From the NCBI GenBank assembly GCA_022577435.1, contig JAKOON010000007.1, forward strand, positions 19,815,866 through 19,879,865: a stretch of DNA of 64,000 bases. The letters are read 5' to 3'. Under the pieces are notes generated by a model, which saw only the letters and a list, made by a program, of their open reading frames with translations, searched no databases and had not been told where the DNA came from. Source of the stretch: Embiotoca jacksoni (taxonomy: Eukaryota > Chordata > Actinopteri > Embiotocidae). Both the position numbers and the translations under genes were made by a program. Positions 13,401 through 25,930 of the stretch are shown here, piece by piece; within the stretch, counting starts at the first letter, position 1, and the number at the start of each line of letters is the position of its first letter.

Positions 13401-16400
13401 CAATAGTCCAGTCTAGAGGAGATAAAAGCATGAATAACTTTCTCCAGGTCTTTCACGGAGAGAAAGGATTTGACCTTAGCTAAAGTTCTTAGCTGAAAGA
13501 ACCCGACTTTGATAACGGACTAAACTTGGAGATCCAGTGTAAAAGATGAGTCCAAAATCACACCCAGATTCTTGACAAGGAAATTACAGTGGGTTGCCAT
13601 GGGGCCAAGACACAATGAAGTACAGCAGCTGAAAGGCGAGGGGGATTGATTAGCAGGATCTCTGTTTTACCTTTGTTGAGACATAGCCAGCTTTTGACAT
13701 CAGCCGGGCAGTTCATTAATTCATTTATAGAGGCAGTTCCAGATTTGAGGGGAAGGTATATTTGAATGTCGTCGGCATAGAGGTGATAAGAATTGTTATG
13801 TTTTTGTTATGTTTAGAGTGAGAACAGTAGTGGACTCAAAATGGACCCCTGCGGTACCCCACAGGTCAGGGGGGCCTGTTGAGAGGAGCAGTTGCCCACG
13901 TTGACAGAGTCCTACTGTACAGTCCTACCTGTCATTCAGGTAGGACTTACAACATTGTAGGGCAGTACCTCGGATGTCGACGGAGTGCTCAAGGCGGGAG
14001 ATTAAAATATCATGGTCCACAGTGTCTTGTGCACCAACTTTCCCCAGAGGTCCTCACTTTGTCATATTATAACCGAGTTCATGGCCTAAACATCTACACA
14101 TTGCATTAAATTCCCATGAAAGGATTTCTCTGCTTACAACCCATCACAAACATTTCATTTCATCACTTCTCTCCATAGATGCTAAACAATGCTTTTCATT
14201 CTTCATTTTCTTTCTCCGCATGAAATCTAAATCAGCTTCAGTATTTTATAAACTGTTCAGTACATGAGTTCATCAGCTGTGCTAAAAGTACGAGTATTCA
14301 CAAGAGACTCGACAACGATGAAATAACAATGTCAATCTGCAACACCATGACATGAAGACCTTTTAAGACTTATCTCACATTTACTCATCTGGAGAAGTCG
14401 AAATTGTGCGAATACAGAGAACTTATTAACTTCCCCAAATAAACTTTAAAATCTTTATAGTTACCCATATAGCTCTAGTTGGGATCATCGAATAGATCAG
14501 TTCAAATTATGTCAAGGATTTATATGGTGCTAAAAACTGAGTCTGACCAACCACAGAGTAAATGCAACTCATTATAGAAACGCTGCATTTTATAATGATT
14601 GTGTTGAGTGTCTGTTTAATTCCTGACCCAATATAAGGTCAGTATCAACACTCCCGATCTGTTGGGTCAAATCATTGCAAACTTATGATTACAGCTAAAG
14701 CATGTAAACCTCTCGCCAAAGGTGTCGAGCTGAACACATCGTGGTGCCCATGCTAAGTAGAGCAGGTAAGCCCGGCTCGGTATACTTGTATCACACGAGA
14801 CGAGACTTTTTTCAACATAATTCCAAACTTCCTTTATTTACTACATTCATAAAAAAGTAACTGATCAGCAAATTTGCTGAGGTTCAGTGAAGATAACAAC
14901 CACTCTACGTACGTAACGCACAATGAAAGAAAAATAGAGAAATACAGCTAAAAGACAAAGAGGAAAACACACTGTTGGTATACAACTGAGAGAAGGATGC
15001 ACATTCGGAGAATGAATGTACACAGTAGAAGGAGGAGAGAAATAGAGGGATAGTCTCTCTTTGTTTATCTCCTGTGAGAAACAGGCGACCACATCCATTG
15101 TGCTCTGATAAGATGGGTTATCAGCAGTAAACAACACCCTGGCCTGTATGAATGGAGCCCAGAGTGACTGAATACACTCTTAAAAACAGATATGTTTAAA
15201 TAAGTCTGCATGTCTTTCCTAAACACAAGACCATGTTTCCAGCTAGCAGCACTCAACGGATGCATGTGGGACTCTTCTGTCATAGTTCTTACTGAGAACT
15301 GCTTTCAAGCAAATTCACCATTTTAAAAAGTATGAAAGGTACTTTAAAAGCCGTCTTAAGAGATGCCACAAAGCCGGTACTGTTTTTTTTTTTTTTTTTA
15401 ATTTTTTACATTTATCAAAGCTATTTGAATGGGACAATAGCTTTGACATATTCTTCAGCAGAAGCTCTCATATCTTGGAATAAATACAATTCACTGCTTT
15501 GGTGCCTTAAAATCAGACAGCAGTTTGCATCCAATAATGAAACTGACTCCCCTTCTCTTCCCAGACTCTGCGGTGTGCCACTAGGCTGTGCTCTCAGGCC
15601 CCATCTTAGACAAGCTTTCCAAAATCAAATTTGCAAATGACATGAGTGTCTTTGATTTGCACAAAGACCCTGACGCCATCATTAAGGTGTTAAATGAAAA
15701 AGTTAGGAAGCTGTCTGTTTGGTTTAAGACCAGTAAATTATCTCTGGACAGTAAACTTTATATTTTTTGGTCTTATATCTGGGACTCCTTGTCTAAAATT
15801 GTAATCAATAACATTCCCTCAACTCGTGTGTTCTACAGGATTTCTTGGCATTCTACTCGATTAGTCCGTATCCTGGAAATTGTCTGTCGTGCCCATAACC
15901 ACAAAACTGGCCAAGATGCTATATTAATATATACATAAGTTTGCCATTAAGTAATACGATTCTATGGTTTATTTGTATATCAACTATTGCAATATAGCTC
16001 ATCAGATCAAACTTGAGCCTATACACCTTCATTCGAAATAAGTTCTCAGAATAACAGATTGTATAATCCTTTTTTTTTTTTTTTTTTTATTTCGGTGGCA
16101 TCCGTATTTATGAAGTGAACCATCTTCAGATTGGTTTATTTGTTCATAGCTCTGTAAAAAGGTCTCACTTATTTTTATCATGGTATGAATGCGAATAATT
16201 ATCCATTTCATAATTAGCCAACACATAACTTTTGCCTCCTTTCTCTTTTACATTCACATGCAAATCATAAATGTTATTGTTTTATTAAAATGTTTTGATA
16301 TGTGTGTGTGTAAATAAAGAAAAGTATGCCAAAGAATATAGTTAAACAAACAAATTTTCTTTCCTTGAAACCAGCTTCACTGTAGTCACCATATGTAGAT

Positions 16401-19400
16401 GAGAACAGTCTGTTACGAAGCTCCAAGTGGAGCGTCAGGGGACAAAATGCCAGCGGCCGTAAACCTGCACCTTGAAAGAACCATTCTGACTATCTGACAC
16501 TAACAGCCGAATATCTGAAAACAACAGGATCTTGTCCTGCAAAAGCTAAAGCAGTGTCTCCAACAAGTAGTAATGGCAGACTGAGTGGCGTCCAGCAAAT
16601 TAAAAGGCAATACATTCAGCCGACCTAAACCAGCTCCAGACCAGAAAGCACTGGCTGGTGTCGGAGAGACTGAGACACAGAGACTGAGAGACTGAGAGAC
16701 TGGGAGACTGGGAGACTGGGAGACTGAGACACTGAGAGACTGAGAGACTGAGAGACTGAGACACTGAGAGACTGAGACACTGAGCGACTGAGACACAGAG
16801 ACTGAGAGACTGAGAGACTGGGAGACTGAGACACTGAGAGACTGAGACACTGAGACACTGAGACACAGAGACTGAGAGACTGAGAGACTGGGAGACTGGG
16901 AGACTGAGAGACTGAGAGACTGAGACACTGAGCGACTGAGACACAGAGACTGAGAGACTGAGAGACTGGGAGACTGAGACACTGAGAGACTGAGACACTG
17001 AGACACAGAGACTGAGAGACTGAGAGACTGGGAGACTGGGAGACTGAGACACTGAGAGACTGAGAGACTGAGAGACTGAGACACTGAGAGACTGAGACAC
17101 TGAGAGACTGGGAGACTGGGAGACTGAGACACTGGCATCGTCCTCTGCTAGTTCTGAGAGCCACGCAGCTAAAGTTTGGCGTGGAAACAGCTGACTGAAG
17201 CTTCTCCTGGTCTATAACTAATAACCAGACCAGAAGATCCCTTCGATTTTAGAAAAATACAAGCCTCGCTGTCAGGTAAAGTAGCAGCTCTCTGTCAAGT
17301 CATTTCTCCCAACTATAACTGGAGCGGTACAAATTAACAAGACAGCGTTTGAATTAAAACCATCAACTGCCTCATAAACGTAAACAACGTTAGCTTTCTG
17401 AAATAGTTCAAGCAGCGACAGTCACCCATGAGAAAAAAAACCAGCCCGGCGCTTCTCTGTTTTCATTGGTCTTCTAACTTTATGTAGACGCTCCTCCGCT
17501 CCACCGTCCTCTCATTGAATAAACAAGCCTCTCTATCTACCTCCAAAACTCGGCTCTCCTCTCTCCCCCATTACGGGAGACTATATTGAGAGGCCCGTTG
17601 AGAGAGAAACCAATCGTGTGGTGTGTCAGTGGCCCGATAGAGAAGGACCCAGTAATGAAAGGCCTTTTAAGGCTAAAAAGGAAAAGCTAATTATGATAAA
17701 GGGGCTGTAAGTTGTGTGGTTATCGCGGTGCTGGGCCTGCTGGTGCAGCAGACTGGTCCCTGACAGTGATAACCAGGCAGAGCGAGACGCCTGGCGCTCT
17801 GTCACTGTCACTCTGCTGCTCTGTTCAGCCAGAGATGGATTCACACGCTACAACTTTTATGCCTTTTTTTTTCAAACGCATAAATCAGTTTGCATTCATT
17901 GGTCCTTTTAACACCTGAAATGGCAGCCTGCTGTCGTTCTTCCTCCGGGAATTTTTGTTTCTTTGTTGCTCTTTATATGCGTCTGTGAACTGCTAGTATG
18001 CAGCAAGCACCGCAGCTTTAACAGCAACAATTAAACCCTCTCAAATAAGTAATAAGGTTGACTGAAAGCTTTCAGGACACCACGCATTTTAAAACACCCT
18101 CATCGGTGTGCCCGTGCCTCCATTTTGGGCCAGCTCAAACAACAGCAGGGCGGCGATGCTAGCTTGATACAGAGGCAGCAAGATAGACCTATCAGCTGTC
18201 AAGCCATGGGGCACATTAGTGGTAGTGAAGTGAATGAATGGGTACATCCTCCCCCTTGCTCCCCAATTTCTTCTCTAATGCATTATGCATTATGGCTATG
18301 CCTTGCTGCTATCTGGCCTCCCCCAAATGTCTTTATTATTAATATTTCCATCCCCCCGCTCTCGGCCTCTGTTATGACACTTCCCTATAAAATCTCACGG
18401 AAATTCCAGAAAGAAAAGAGAAGCTCAAAATGAGAAAACAGAGAGAGGACACTTTTAGAGCCGTGCAAATACAGAACAGCAACAATGGTGGGTTTCAATT
18501 GGTCTGAGGTGTGCAGTAAATAAAAAAAAAAAAAAAGACCAAATAAACTTGTAATGAGACTTAAACATTTACCTTCCTGGTATTATTTATTTTACTTATC
18601 TGGGGAAGAAAGCTTTTTCCTCAAATCATTTTTTTTTTTCAAATCAATTTCAGCCTGAACACGTAATAGTGCCGAAAGAGGAATCAAGCAGTTATCTAAG
18701 ATATGGCCTGTGGCAGCTCAGCAATAGTCTTAAGTGGACTTCAAAGTGAGCCAGCTTCCAGTTTTCCACAGTTTAAAGACTCCCAGACTGATTTCTCTCC
18801 AGCAGAAATCCCCACTCCTGAGTGGTGACAAGCATCTGGAGCTTCTCTTCTACTAATGACCACTAGATGGCGTGGATGAAAAGTAGAGCCCCACTGGGAG
18901 TAATATTGAAATCTCATTTACATTCTTCCTTTTTTCAAGAGCATCAGCTTTCAAAATGCATCAGATTATGAGCTATGACATATTTTTGTTTTCTTTTAAG
19001 ATCTGATTCATTTTCCTGCATCATCATCTTTTAGTGATATTACACTTTATTAATATATGCATGCAATTTCAAATCCTCTTTGTTAACATGTTAATTTTCA
19101 ATGCATTACTTGCATTTAGGATGCTTTTTATGTACACAATACTTGTTTGTCTTGTTCTATTGATATTGTTTTGAGTCAGAAGTGTGCACATGAATGGACC
19201 GAAACTGTTTCTTGTATGTCTGTTTGTACCTGACGAAGATCCAGTTTAGGTTTTAAAAGTTTCACCTTCTCGGATGTAATGAAGACAAACTTTTTAAAGA
19301 TGACATATTGTGTTTCTGTGAGAGACAGAAATCACTCCATGAAAAGTGCAAACTTCTCCCAACACAACAAGAAGTTCAAAAAGAAGTTTCACCTAATTTA

Positions 19401-21583
19401 AGTTGTGACTTGGTTTCGGAATCACTATTCTTCCATAAAGATATTAAAGCTGTCGCCAGCGGGGAACTGGAACTTAGAAGAACGTAAAGCTTTTTTCAAT
19501 CCAGGCTGATGAATATAGTCACAGAGGGAACCAGTTATCAACAGCATTCTGCTCCAGCTGTTCCAACTCCATAACTCCTGTACCACAAAGGTATCTGTTG
19601 TTGACTTATTGTACAATGCTACCACCTGCTGGTCATTACACACAGTAGCACCAACTAAATCGGCTTGTGCTCCAGCACGTCTTGAATCAGCTTCAGGAAA
19701 TGTGGTATCTCACGCGTAACTCACCACTTTGCGGACCCTGGATGTGTCGTCGATGTGAAGCTCCTTGTGCTTCTGCAGTGCGGCTTCTAAAGACCTCTTC
19801 ATATCCAGCGCTCTTCTCAACAGCTGCTGCTCAGCACCTGACTTGGTGAAGACCTGCAGGCAGAGCAGAAGTAACGGGTGAGGCAGAGAAACGTACTACT
19901 GAAACAGTTGGTCGGACAACGAGAAATAAGATGATGCAGGAAGACGGAGTTTGTACATCGCAGATGATTTGTCCTAAAAGCAGAAGTTGCACCAATAGTG
20001 AATTATACTATCAGCAGAAGGAGTGATATGTTAGTAGCATTCGCAATCACCAGCTTTACACATTTCTATCCACATGCTTTGATGTTATTTATTACATGTG
20101 TACCTAAAGTATTTGAGGCCTTCGTGTCTGCACTAACCTGAACCCAGCCCTGCACAGCTGGTAGGTATTTGGTTGTTATCAATCGATGGAGGTCTCCCAT
20201 CACAGACACCACCGGCTCATTATCCTCTGTGACATGAAGACCTGCATAAAAGAGAGGAAAATAAATTTAAAAAGTATAATTTACTGAAGCAGCAAGCTCA
20301 TAAAAATTATTCTGTGTCTAATAAATGAATCCCAGAATACAGAAAAACTCTTACAGGCCTGGAGGGCAGAGAAACATTCACAAAGATTTTGCTAGATGAA
20401 TTTTCCCATTCATGATGCAGGGGTCATCTGATAGGCTCAGATCCAGGAGCCTGGAAGAGTGGGGGGGTCACTGTCTTACATTTGAACCATCGTGAGATTA
20501 ATATTTGCAAACTCTAAATTGCAAAAACTTGGACCACCCTTTTGGTTCAACCTAAAATGTACAGGCTTTAATGAAACAAATGTGAAAAGAATACTAGTAC
20601 TAGTACGTGTACTACATGGCATACAATTACGTGGTACTGTACATGACCCATGAGTGTATTTAGTAGGGTGAAGTAATGTTCAATTTTTTTTGCAAGTTTC
20701 TATACTAATGCCAAAACTAAACTTTGTAAGTACCTTACATGAAAAAAAAAAAAAGTGTTTTTCTACAAAACCCTCCAATTATTTTACAAAATAAGCCAAA
20801 CATCTTGAAACTTAAATATATTCATTACTGTTGTTTGGATATTTTTGCCTTGTTTATTTAAGAGATGGTATAATCAGTGACAGGAGAGAGTCGGGGAATG
20901 ACATGTAACAGAGTCTGCACAAAGTCAGCAAAAAAAACAGTGTGTGCACATGCTGTAGTGTATTTAGATCAGCTGCATGATGAGAGAGTCACTGAAGGAA
21001 AAAGCGCAGAGTGCACATTACTAAAATATATTTACAAACATTCAATGGACTGAAAATAGGCCGGAGGTTAAAATTCATCGTCGGACTCGACGAGTTTAAA
21101 ATACGATCAACACCTGAGGAAAATCATATTCAGTCCAGGTTCTCACAAAAAACAATGTATATCCAACAAATAGTAGTAATTACTTAGTTGTGAATATGAT
21201 ATACACTTTAATCGATTTTTATAATTGCTTATTTGTCAACTAAATGAACAATATGTTTTCTGTACATTTTGTTAAATTCTATACATATTTTCCTCAAGTA
21301 CTGTGAACATTCTCTACTTTATAGAACACAGTGGCTCAAATGAAAGAAATCATTTCACGGCCGTATATAGATGATCAGAAACCAGAATACTGTCAGGATA
21401 ATGCATACATGGATGTGAGTAAACAGGCTTCTCATTCTCCATGTAAACGCCATATCCTGAATATGATCAAAGCTAGGATAAGATAAAAACAACGAGATAC
21501 GCATCATTTTCTCTCAGAACCACTAAAATGCAAAATGCTGTCTCAGCGTATAAGGATTTAAAGTAGAAACTCAGTAAATATGA

Positions 21584-21646
<63 letters not shown>

Positions 21647-24600
21647 TGCATGCGTGTGTGCGTGTCTGTGCTGTAACCCACCAGGACTGAGGTTGAGGTC
21701 CAGACTGTAGGCATGAGAGATGAGCCCCGAGTTCCTGATAAATGAGTCTTCATCACGAGGCCCCTCCTCCTCTTCTTCACTACTTCCATCCTCTTCTCCC
21801 TCATCATCATCATCATCTTCTTCCTGTGCACTCTTCTTTTCTACCCCATCCTCCTCCTCATCCTGCTCCTTCTCCTCCTCCTCCTCACCTTCACACCTTT
21901 GCTCCTTCTTTCCCTTCCCTCCTTTATCCTCCCTGTTTTTCCTGCCCTCTTCTGTCAGTCCTTTGTCTCCTTCCTTGTCCTTTCCAGTGCTTTCCTTCTT
22001 TCTCTCTCTCTCGTGTATCTTTCCTTCTCTTCCATCATCATTCAGGTCTTTGCTGCAGCAGGGCTGGTCATCATCTAATGGACAGCGGCAATTGGTCGTC
22101 TGGATGTCTGTGAGGCAAAACTCAGGGAAAAGCAACCTCATACAGGATTCCATCTCTGTCAGCGTTGCTTCGATTTCTTGGGACGACTCTGAAAAAGAAA
22201 TAATAAAGACAACAAAAAGCTTTTATAAAAGTCAAACCATCTTTATTTCAAAAAAAGCCATTTAAATGCTCCTGATTTGTACTGTAACCATAAACATAAA
22301 ACAATCTGTAACATCACTTTTGTTAAATAATAGTAGTATTAACAGCATGAAAGAAATGATTAAAATGATTACACAAATGCTTAATGTCATGATCACTAGC
22401 AGCAGCGTCGGTGAATACGGTGACAGGATGTTTACCCTCCATGTCTTTGCTTGCTGCCTCCACTCTCTCCTTGTAGATCCTCTCCATTCTCCTCTGTCTC
22501 TCCTCCGCTCTGCTCCTCTCTGCTACTGTCCTGGCCTCAGCATCCTGGAAGTCCACCTGAAAACATGAACATCTCACTTACTGTCAATATTTTTACTGAA
22601 ACTGTAGAAATGACGCTTCATTTCTAAACGTGTGCGAAGAGGCTTCGCAACGATTTTCACATCATCACCAACAAGCCAGACTCTATCCGACATCCTGAGG
22701 CATCGTCTTCTCAACTCGATTCAGTATCATGTGGTTTGGAACCTAAGATGTCTAGTTTCATGTATTTACAACGCCATAATCGAACGCTGTCCCCCATCCA
22801 CTGCTTGTTTACATCACCCTACTTTCCTCTTGCTTAAAAAAAATATATATTTTCCTGCCTTTGTAGATTTGTTGAAGCTTGTGAGTCTCTAAGTTAGTGT
22901 TAACAGCACCAAAACATACTGCTTGCATCCTTCAGATCTAACGATCGTGGTGAATGCATTTCCTTTGTGACATTTAAATATTCTGAAATGTGCACAAATG
23001 TTTTCCAGCAGGAGGTTTTCTTCTTAACTCCCTTTGCAGCCGCGTTGCTGGTTCACCAACTGTTATTAGAATAATATATCAAAAACATCTGCAGTAATGT
23101 GTGCTGTATTGTCTGCATGCGTGTCTTTGTACATGTGCACCAGATACAAAAAACAAACAAACATGGGGCCCATTCATAAACACAATGTTCTCCGGTGATA
23201 CCGAGGGCCCGAAACTCCAGATGGAAGGTTTCCGTGTTGTGATGTTGCTTCCTGGACTGTAACGCTTTGTGTGGAGGAACAGTTGATTGTGCTCTCGTGT
23301 ATTGAAGTACCAGAATAAGCCTTTTTCCACCGCTGATCATTTGAAATTTAAAACACTTAGCGCCGCGAAAAGGAGCTCTGTTCTCTCGGCCTGTCTCATC
23401 TCAATCATCTTCTGACACACAGCAAAAAAAGAAGCATCTTCTGTCGTTAGACAGTTGAAACGAGTGAGCCAGACTTCCACAATAAGTCAAGTGTAGAAGA
23501 GAAGTCTGGTGAGTGATCTGCTGCATGTACATCAAAGATTTATAATAATGAGGTTACTAGAGTGCATGTAAATGGTTTTCGCATGGCGTTTCCATGATAT
23601 TTCAAGGTTTCTTAGTGACTTAAATGCATGTAGATGCACTGACTGACTTTTAATAAAGAGCTCATGGTCAAAAAGGAAGAAATTAGGTGAAAACTGTACG
23701 CAGGTATAACCAAGGAAGTTCCTGTCTCATCATTTCAAAATATCACAACCTTACAGTCTGTACGAATAAAAAAATTAAAAAAAAATTGGGGGTTTGGAGA
23801 GTGTTGATTTGTAGTTTAGCTTGCAATCAAAGTTATGATTAAAAGCACTCCACATCTTTCTCACCTTCTTAACCTGTTTGAGGAAGTGGTAACCCAGCGC
23901 CAACTTCTTGTAAGCCGAGCCGTAAGAGGTTTGCCATGACTGGATGGTCCGGATGGCCAGTGACCTCAGCTTTCTGGCCACTTCTTTAGGAGGCGGGAGC
24001 GGCTGCTCTGTATCTGTCTCCAATGTCAACTCCAAGAAGTCCTGCCGAGAGAGGAGGGGGGAGGAAAGGGAGGATGAGAGATGAGGACACAGGAAGACAG
24101 GCTGTTGCTAAAGCTATCTGTAATGACAGAATCTCATTTAGGCTTTTAAATCTAAATCCAACTCAGTTACACGTAAACAACCGTTTGCACACAGTTTGTT
24201 TAGACTTTTACAGACACAACTTAGTTGTAATGATGAGCTGACATATTTAAAACAACGACTTTGCTTCCCTTTCTCCAGCCAAACCCCCGTGAAGCTCCAA
24301 CTCGGGCTATGCCTGTAGTAAAGGCGGAAGGATTTCAACATGCTGATCAGTGATTTTTTTGTTTGTTTGTTTTACATATATTTGTTAAAATTTTTGGCAA
24401 ACTGCCATCATTAAAAGCACACTGATCACCAGCTCCTGTTTTCAGTGGACTCGTAGACGGACAACTATCAGGGGGATTACTGTGAAACCGAAGGACACTT
24501 AAAAACATTATCAGTGAACGTCTTAAGTGCTTCTTTTTGAAGTGTATTTGTGGACATTCATTCACACTCGACATCAAAAAATAATGACATCCTCAGGAAG

Positions 24601-25085
24601 CATCATTACACGTCAGATTTAAGTGGGTCTTAGAAGACTTTTGCAGTCTTTGTCCTGCTGGATGTCCATATTCATTAACAACCACATCCTGTTATTTCCC
24701 AATAATTAAGAAAGATGATTTGGATCTATAGATTTACCTGGAAGTTGTCTACTAACAGCGTCCTGAAATGGTGTGACCTGGTGAAAAGCTCACTGGCTAT
24801 TTGGAAAGCAGACAGTCGGATCTCCGCGTGTTCCTGGTTTAACTGGGACATCACTGAGTGGTACGCGTGGTCTACGCAGTCATTAGACACTCTGGGAGGA
24901 AATACAAACAGTGAACAACGAGATCCCCCTCGTGACTGCGGTTGATGTTGAGTTTGTTCGACATGTTGGACATACTTGCAGATCTTTTTGACCTCCTTCA
25001 TTTTGTTCTGGTTGAGTTGCGGCTGTCCTGACGTGGTCAGTTCCTCCACCAGCTCGGACAGCCGGTCCCTCAGAGACAACTCCAT
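3777..25085 (-). CDS. uvssa: UVSSA, UV-stimulated scaffold protein A (5' part, exons 1-8)
   Basis: UVSSA acts in the nucleus in transcription-coupled nucleotide excision repair: it binds stalled RNA polymerase II and CSA, recruits TFIIH and stabilises CSB with USP7. Coding exons (minus strand, 5' to 3'): 25085-24976, 24891-24738, 24041-23865, 22556-22436, 22188-21682, 20241-20138, 19853-19725, 3891-3777. Phases join without a break, giving 472 codons and one base. Residues 1-147 form the VHS-like domain, with 'LSELVEELTTSGQPQLN', 'HAEIRLSAFQIASELF' and 'AYKKLALGYHFLK' matching the vertebrate family. Exon 4 ('VDFQDAEARTVAER') starts a helical segment; exon 5 is a long acidic linker; exons 6-7 resume the conserved helical region; exon 8 carries the TFIIH-binding segment. 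Human UVSSA is 709 residues, so the C-terminal zinc-binding half must lie left of the window. The ATG follows an AG acceptor (TACAG/TGATGG), so a non-coding first exon is expected. Borders were read by eye; family assignment is firm. Confidence 0.95.
4922..5670. repeat. Cluster of five CA/TG microsatellites
   Basis: Within 750 bp: (TG) 4922-5015, (TG) 5146-5205, (CA) 5226-5290 with minor interruptions, (TG) 5407-5486 with one interruption, and (CA) 5593-5670 with CGCG interruptions. Adjacent tracts of opposite sense are self-complementary. Confidence 0.96.
7371..7460. repeat. (CA)45 microsatellite
   Basis: Ninety bases of uninterrupted CA dinucleotide in the UVSSA intron. Confidence 0.98.
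8700..8952. repeat. Imperfect inverted repeat with TGACGTCA cores
   Basis: Left arm near 8702-8736 contains 'GTTCACAGACC' and 'GTGACGTCACTGCTGGTT'; right arm near 8917-8951 contains the reverse complement 'AACCAGCAGTGACGTCAC' followed by 'GGTTCGTGAAC'. The spacer is about 180 bp. Each arm carries a palindromic CRE-like TGACGTCA. It may be a MITE or foldback element; no target-site duplication was recognised. Confidence 0.6.
9445..9690. repeat. Probable dispersed fish repeat
   Basis: Contains 'GTCTATGGACATAGAC', a perfect short palindrome, followed by 'GGAGCCAGAAGCTTTTTGGA', 'GGCACTTCCACATC' and 'CCAGAAGTTACG'. This resembles a common teleost interspersed repeat I know only by phrase. No coding potential. 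Confidence 0.4.
10251..10322. repeat. (GGAGA)n pentanucleotide tract
   Basis: About fourteen tandem GGAGA units, nearly perfect, followed 60 bp later by a (CA)n tract at 10382-10432. Confidence 0.95.
10382..10432. repeat. (CA)n microsatellite
   Basis: About 25 CA units, uninterrupted. Sequence from 10433 to 12770 has no gene or clear repeat that I can support. Confidence 0.97.
12780..14065 (-). mobile_element. L2/CR1-type LINE, 5'-truncated, with degenerate reverse transcriptase
   Basis: Read on the minus strand the element runs from about 14065 to 12780. Conserved reverse-transcriptase pieces appear in order: 'DTVDHDILISRLEHSVDI' (about 14040-13985), 'GVPQGSILSPLLFSL' (about 13865-13820), catalytic 'YADD' at 13779-13768, 'SWLCLNKGKTEILL', 'ILDSSFTLDLQV', then an open stretch of 153 codons (13456-12995) with 'SSRLDYCNSLYAG', 'LYWLPVQYRI' and 'PKLWNNLPLHIR'. 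Frameshifts and stops separate the pieces, so it is dead. The 3' end is a TGATTGAT tandem tail (plus-strand CAATCAAT at 12783-12801), typical of L2-clade elements. It lies in sense with UVSSA inside its long intron. Confidence 0.9.
15560..16215 (+). pseudogene. Degenerate non-LTR retrotransposon ORF remnant
   Basis: Plus-strand open frame 15588-15938 gives 'FANDMSVFDLHKDPDAIIKV' and 'LSVWFKTSKLSLDSK', which match the post-YADD region of LINE reverse transcriptases ('FADD...', '...WFKTNKLSLN...'). After 15960, out-of-frame pieces such as 'IKLEPIHLHSK' and 'LQIGLFVHS' fit the C-terminal part. The YADD motif is mutated (FAND) and stops intervene. It is a different family from the 12.8-14.1 kb element and on the opposite strand. 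Confidence 0.65.
16663..17134. repeat. Octamer minisatellite (TGAGAGAC family)
   Basis: About 470 bp of 8-bp units, mainly TGAGAGAC, TGGGAGAC and TGAGACAC, with a periodic TGAGACACAGAGAC variant marking a higher-order unit (seen near 16671, 16791, 16860, 16938 and 17000). All three minus-strand frames stay open and read Ser-Leu-Ser-Val-Ser-Gln-like repeats because 8-bp units give a 24-nt, 8-codon period. I regard these frames as non-coding. Confidence 0.93.
21585..21663. repeat. (TG)n microsatellite after UVSSA exon 5 donor
   Basis: (TG)29 at 21585-21643 followed by imperfect TG-rich sequence to 21663. In the sense of UVSSA it is (CA)n starting about 20 nt into intron 5. Confidence 0.95.
21682..22188 (-). 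CDS. uvssa: UVSSA exon 5, long acidic low-complexity linker
   Basis: The largest UVSSA exon here, 507 bp. It opens with the conserved 'EIEATLTEMESCMRLLFPEF' and 'PCCSKDL', then runs into Lys/Glu-rich and Glu/Asp-rich low complexity (about 90 residues), and closes with conserved 'FIRNSGLISHAYSLDL'. Human has the same order (a short acidic run before 'VRSHGLGSHKYTLD') but far less Glu, so the linker looks expanded. On the plus strand this purine bias reads as a long Ser/Pro-rich open frame, which is a shadow. The donor is followed by a CA-rich microsatellite in sense orientation (plus-strand TG at 21585-21643). Confidence 0.93.
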
Positions 25086-25930
25086 CACTGTACATTGATA
25101 CACAAGTGAACACAGACGTATTACATATATATATATATATATACACATAAAATCCCATAGAAGTGCATAAGAGGAATGTGAATCTCGGTGAAAAGGACGT
25201 CCGCTTACAGAAGGGAGGAGAAGCACAAAAGAGAAGGACAGAATGATATGAGCGTGTTACAATCTCAGAAAAAAATATTGGATGAAATAGTAAAACTATG
25301 TTTTGTCAAGATCTCTGATGGTTATTGGAGGCTGTCTTAACTAGTCAGTGTTACAGTCAGTTTCCTCCCTCTATGAAATCAAACTGTTGATTATGCTGAT
25401 ACCTAATAAACAACTACAATTCATTACACTATGATGTGCTGCATATTATCATAATTATATATAATTAATATATGTATATCATAGAGCACTCTGCTATTTC
25501 CTAGTAACACATTAAAATGCTATAGGCTTCTCATCTGCCCACTATATTTACATAAACGTAAATCGGCACTAGTCCGATTTTTACTTTCAAATGTATTAAT
25601 TTATCCTTACACGTTATATATTTGGACTATTTATATCGAATTTAAACTGACAACAATTCAATCATTCAATCATCAATCTTTTAGAAAGAATTCACTGCGT
25701 TGGAGAGTAATCTGTCGGCTGGTACTCAACTGGCTTCTGAATGCTAACAAAATGTAAACACGGGGTCTGTCTGTTAGCCACTTCCCAGCTGGTAACTCGT
25801 ATTAAAATGAGGAACCTCAAAACATGTTGTAGCTGTTAGCTCCACGAGACCTTTGTGAGTCGTAGTCCATTCATGACAAAGGCCAAAAATGGACGGTGTT
25901 TGTTTCTTCCTTGTTTACATACTAACATAC

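Larger units (their letters stand above)
3892..19724 (-). other. uvssa: UVSSA intron 7 (15.8 kb)
   Basis: Interval between exon 7 (donor at 19724) and exon 8 (acceptor at 3892). It holds the microsatellite cluster at 4.9-5.7 kb, an inverted repeat at 8.7-8.95 kb, a GGAGA pentamer tract, an L2-type LINE, a second LINE remnant and an octamer minisatellite. I see no conserved coding segment in it. It is far longer than every other intron in the window, most of which are below 1.5 kb. Confidence 0.85.

Noticed and set aside
16500..17164. Long Ser/Leu/Gln-repeat open frames on the minus strand
   Set aside because: All three frames are open over the octamer minisatellite and read the same periodic peptide; no conserved domain or splice context.
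21720..22265. Plus-strand Ser/Pro-rich open frame of 181 codons
   Set aside because: Exact antisense shadow of the acidic UVSSA exon 5, which has correct splice sites, phase and conserved blocks.
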